Below are positions 14,773 to 16,135 of a stretch of DNA of 16,135 bases, one piece after another. The position numbers and the translations under genes are program-made. The notes under the pieces are model-generated. The model had not been told where the DNA came from and made no database searches. It saw only the letters and a program-made list of their open reading frames with translations. Source of the DNA: Lichenicola sp964242425 (GTDB lineage Bacteria; Pseudomonadota; Alphaproteobacteria; Acetobacterales; Acetobacteraceae). The stretch covers positions 1 through 16,135 of the forward strand of contig CAXTCK010000063.1 in NCBI GenBank assembly GCA_964242425.1, written 5' to 3'. Position 1 is the stretch's first letter; every line of letters begins with the position of its first letter.

Positions 14773-15861
14773 CTATGCGGCGGCGGGGGTCGGCACGAAG
14801 ACGCGCTTGAAGGCGCGCAGCAGGTCCTGGTCGAGCTTGGGGCCCATCCGTTCCATCAGGACGAAGGCGTCGCGTGCAGGCAGGCTCGGCTTGTAGGAGC
14901 GCTTCTCGATCAGGGCGGTGAACACGTCGCAGATGGTGGCGATCCGCACCGCGTCGGTGATCTGGTCGCCCGCCAGCCGGTCCGGGTAGCCGCTGCCGTC
15001 GAGGTATTCGTGGTGGTGGCGCACGACGTCCAGAATGGCCGGATGGTGGCCGCCCTGCGCCACCAGGAGCTCGTGGCCGCCGGTGACGTGGCTGCGCGCC
15101 ACCGCCATCTCCTCGTCCGTCAAGCGATCGGTCTTGTTGATGATCTCGAGCGGCACGAGCGCCTTGCCGATGTCGTGCAGGATGGCGGCGCGGGTCATGC
15201 GGTCGCAGTCGCCGGCGTTGAAGCCGAGCTGCAGCACGAAGGCGCTCATGATGCCGGCCATCAGCAGGCAGTGCCGGTAGGTCGGGTCGTGGATGGTCGC
15301 CACCGTGCGCAGCCAGCTGCCGATCCCGTCGTTGCGCAGCGCCTCGGTCAGCAGGGCGGCGGCGCCGGCGGCGATCCCCTCGTCGACGCGCATGCCGGTC
15401 GCGGCGGCGCTCATGAGGTCGGCCAGGACGAAGCCCACATCCTCCACCCGCTCCCGGATCTCCATCTGGTTGCCGGAACGGCGCTGGTGCGCCGGCAGCC
15501 GAAGCATCTCGCGCACGTGGGCGGCGATCGTCAGCGTGGGCGCGTCGGACGACAGCACCACGGAGGCGCCCATCATGCGGGCCTGCACCGCCTCGCGCGC
15601 CGACGGCTTGTCGAGAAGGCACAGCATCGGGATCGAGCGCGTCACGAACGGCCGCAACGCGATCTGCGCGGCGTCGATGCCGGGCTTGTCGCGAAGCCTG
15701 ATGCCGCTGGTGACGATCGCGTTGGGCTGGCCGAGCGTCTGGGCGGCGGCGGCACCCAGGGCACGCGTCTCGATCCGGCACAGCAGTCGCAGCGTCCTCG
15801 CCAGCGGCCGGCACTGGTCGTCCGGCCCGATCAGCAGCAGGGTTCTATCGGTGACCTGCAT
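14773..15861 (-). CDS. HD-GYP phosphodiesterase-type signalling protein with receiver-like N-terminus
   Basis: A 362-aa cytoplasmic protein. Residues about 6-120 resemble a response-regulator receiver fold (LLLIGPDD first strand, SIPMLCLLDKP near the last) but the phosphoacceptor Asp is not recognisable. Residues about 180-350 form an HD-GYP domain: H191/H197 region, HD at 229-230 within LHDIGK, H258, HHHEYLDGSGYP (282-293) and D312. HD-GYP proteins of this kind hydrolyse cyclic-di-GMP; the intact HD and GYP motifs suggest activity. ATG at 15861 is chosen from GAAGGG about 7 nt upstream and from where the first strand begins; a GTG at 15954 would add 31 unconserved residues. Target process unknown; motility or biofilm control is the family expectation. 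Confidence 0.93.
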   Translation of the reverse strand: MQVTDRTLLLIGPDDQCRPLARTLRLLCRIETRALGAAAAQTLGQPNAIVTSGIRLRDKPGIDAAQIALRPFVTRSIPMLCLLDKPSAREAVQARMMGASVVLSSDAPTLTIAAHVREMLRLPAHQRRSGNQMEIRERVEDVGFVLADLMSAAATGMRVDEGIAAGAAALLTEALRNDGIGSWLRTVATIHDPTYRHCLLMAGIMSAFVLQLGFNAGDCDRMTRAAILHDIGKALVPLEIINKTDRLTDEEMAVARSHVTGGHELLVAQGGHHPAILDVVRHHHEYLDGSGYPDRLAGDQITDAVRIATICDVFTALIEKRSYKPSLPARDAFVLMERMGPKLDQDLLRAFKRVFVPTPAAA

Positions 15862-16080
15862 CTCGCCCTTCACGTCCGATGCCGGGATCCGGCCAGCGAG
15901 GGGGTTGCCGCACGCAAGCGGCACCCGTTCTCGAAGAAGCCGTCCTGCCGCCACATGCTGTCGCTGCCCGCCGCTGTCCGGTTGCCGGAAGCTGATGACG
16001 AGAACGTTACATGACGCTCATGAAGGAGCGATTAACGGCACAGGCTTCGGAAGTGCTGTCGGAACCGGGAACGGTGCCGG
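15862..16080. other. Gap upstream of the HD-GYP gene
   Basis: About 220 nt with no convincing gene. It should hold the HD-GYP promoter on the minus strand, and includes an AT-richer patch near 16000-16040, but I cannot identify -35/-10 elements, an operator or a terminator with confidence. Confidence 0.4.
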
Positions 16081-16135
16081 TCAGGCGGCCCGGCCGAGGC
16101 TGAACCTGGACCATGCGGCGGACAGCGCCGACACC
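16081..16135 (-). CDS. Possible C-terminal fragment of an unidentified gene
   Basis: A minus-strand frame open from the right edge to a TGA at 16081-16083 would end in VSALSAAWSRFSLGRAA. Orientation matches the HD-GYP gene 220 nt downstream, and the codons are G/C-ending, but 18 codons are too few to assign a product or even to be sure that it is coding. Confidence 0.25.
   Translation of the reverse strand, partial: VSALSAAWSRFSLGRAA

Noticed and set aside
16040..16080. Hairpin around the ACCG/CGGT repeat as a terminator at the right edge
   Set aside because: Stem is only 4 bp and no T-run follows.

Overview
The window is GC-rich (roughly 70%) and gene-dense, with strong G/C preference at third codon positions. 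It looks like a chromosomal segment of an alphaproteobacterium, most likely an Acetobacteraceae-like Rhodospirillales member. The best evidence is a direct-repeat LexA operator of the alphaproteobacterial type (GTTC-N7-GTTC) in front of a complete imuA-imuB-dnaE2 cassette, together with an Atm1-type ABC exporter. The genus assignment is inference.

Layout. Bases 1-145 (minus) are the N-terminus of an elongation factor G-like GTPase, cut by the window edge. Then come rpmB (L28, minus) with its own promoter and a likely terminator, a small conserved-looking hypothetical gene, and an Atm1/HMT-type ABC exporter (minus). A Nudix hydrolase of the DUF4743 type lies divergent from the exporter. From 4053 to 9866 the plus strand carries the SOS mutagenesis module: LexA box, imuA, imuB (overlapping imuA by 104 nt) and dnaE2. 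A minus-strand gene for a small exported protein with a strict Met pentapeptide repeat sits between imuB and dnaE2. An MFS exporter (minus) converges on dnaE2, possibly translated after a small unknown ORF through a GTGA stop/start overlap. A DUF488 gene and oligopeptidase B (ptrB) form a plus-strand pair. The right end is minus-strand: a 165-aa one-TM protein with a possibly degenerate nuclease-like fold, an HD-GYP protein with a receiver-like N-terminus, and perhaps the last codons of another gene.

How the genes work together. ImuA, ImuB and DnaE2 form the known alphaproteobacterial translesion mutasome: DnaE2 is the error-prone polymerase, and ImuB is an inactive Y-family-like hub. The single LexA box upstream of imuA, with none seen before dnaE2, implies that damage-induced dnaE2 expression depends on read-through across the oppositely oriented gene or on an unseen promoter. 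The other genes look like ordinary housekeeping, transport and signalling functions.

The least ordinary features are the Met-repeat exported protein embedded antisense in the mutasome operon, the long imuA/imuB dual-coding overlap, the EF-G variant, and the membrane-anchored nuclease-fold-like protein. I do not see a phage, transposon, CRISPR array, tRNA or rRNA here.
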